From the IMG/VR virus record IMGVR_UViG_3300028030_000017, positions 1 through 48,151 of that record: a stretch of 48,151 bases of DNA, one strand, 5' to 3'. The stretch's first letter is position 1; each line of letters opens with the position of its first letter. The notes under the pieces were generated by a model that saw only the letters and a program-made list of their open reading frames with translations, ran no database searches and was not told the origin of the DNA. Position numbers and translations under genes: made by a program. The stretch comes from a virus. Positions 48,019-48,151 of this stretch are shown here, piece after piece.

Positions 48019-48151
48019 TTCAGGGTTTTAAAATTTCTACCCAGATAGAACTATGCTTTATCTCAAGGGTGCAGGATAAAATTTTACTCTCTGAACCCCC
48101 TATTTTAGGTACTTTTATAATTTCTATCTTTTTATCTTCCCTTTTTTAAAG
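48019..48151. other. Right-end AT-rich stretch
   Basis: No gene was found. It is AT-rich with GGATAAAAT and T-rich runs; a TATAAT at 48116-48121 has no good -35 partner. Probably part of the origin/intergenic region; the window ends here. Confidence 0.4.

Noticed and set aside
1-48151. Integrase, lysogeny repressor, CRISPR array or tRNA genes
   Set aside because: No tyrosine or serine recombinase motifs, no regular spaced repeats and no cloverleaf were found. The palindromes at 40.9-44.7 kb are promoter operators, not CRISPR repeats.

Overview
The window looks like the nearly complete or complete genome (about 48 kb) of a tailed dsDNA phage with a long, non-contractile, lambda-like tail (siphovirus type). 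No bacterial chromosomal genes, integrase, tRNA or CRISPR array were found. The host is not stated by the sequence. A lipoprotein of spanin type and lambda-like tail-tip proteins argue for a Gram-negative host. The right-end primase-polymerase resembles, in motif order, the enzyme of Nitratiruptor phage NrS-1. The plus-strand promoters show a good TATAAT with poor -35 boxes. Both are compatible with a Campylobacterota host, but that is inference.

Layout. Positions 1-26884 (plus strand) are the late region. It holds DNA packaging (TerS, TerL) and head genes (portal, a gpF-type minor head protein fused to an ADP-ribosyltransferase-like domain, a LamG-like virion protein, protease-scaffold, major capsid). 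Tail genes follow: tube, connectors, a gpG/gpGT frameshift pair, tape measure, gpM/L/K/J-like tip proteins and an S74-terminated fibre. A lysis cassette comes last: holin, lipoprotein, XhlA-like protein, M15 endolysin. A hairpin-plus-U-tract terminator for this operon lies inside the 3' end of the convergent sigma-factor gene.

Positions 26881-40574 (minus strand) are the middle region. It encodes a phage sigma-70-like factor, nucleotide metabolism (class I ribonucleotide reductase alpha and beta, ThyX, dUTPase, a DUF6378-like protein) and DNA replication and repair proteins (family A DNA polymerase, Cas4/RecB-like Fe-S nuclease, VRR-NUC nuclease, SNF2-type helicase, Dam-type methylase, a putative ssDNA-binding protein). 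Many small unknown genes and one small HTH protein lie among them.

Positions 40575-44690 (minus strand) form an early/accessory region: small unknown genes, several strongly acidic, under six near-consensus promoters (TTGACA-17-TATAAT). Five of the six carry a nearly identical palindromic operator, and most share a leader cassette. The last promoter reads into a GC-rich, apparently pseudoknotted RNA of about 230 nt that seems to have been inserted into the common leader cassette.

Positions 44763-48151 hold a 1007-residue primase-polymerase/helicase and, upstream of it, a likely replication origin: four 11-12 bp iteron-like units and a 40 bp palindrome. A short plus-strand RNA with its own promoter and terminator may lie across the initiator's ribosome binding site, an arrangement like plasmid copy-number antisense RNAs.
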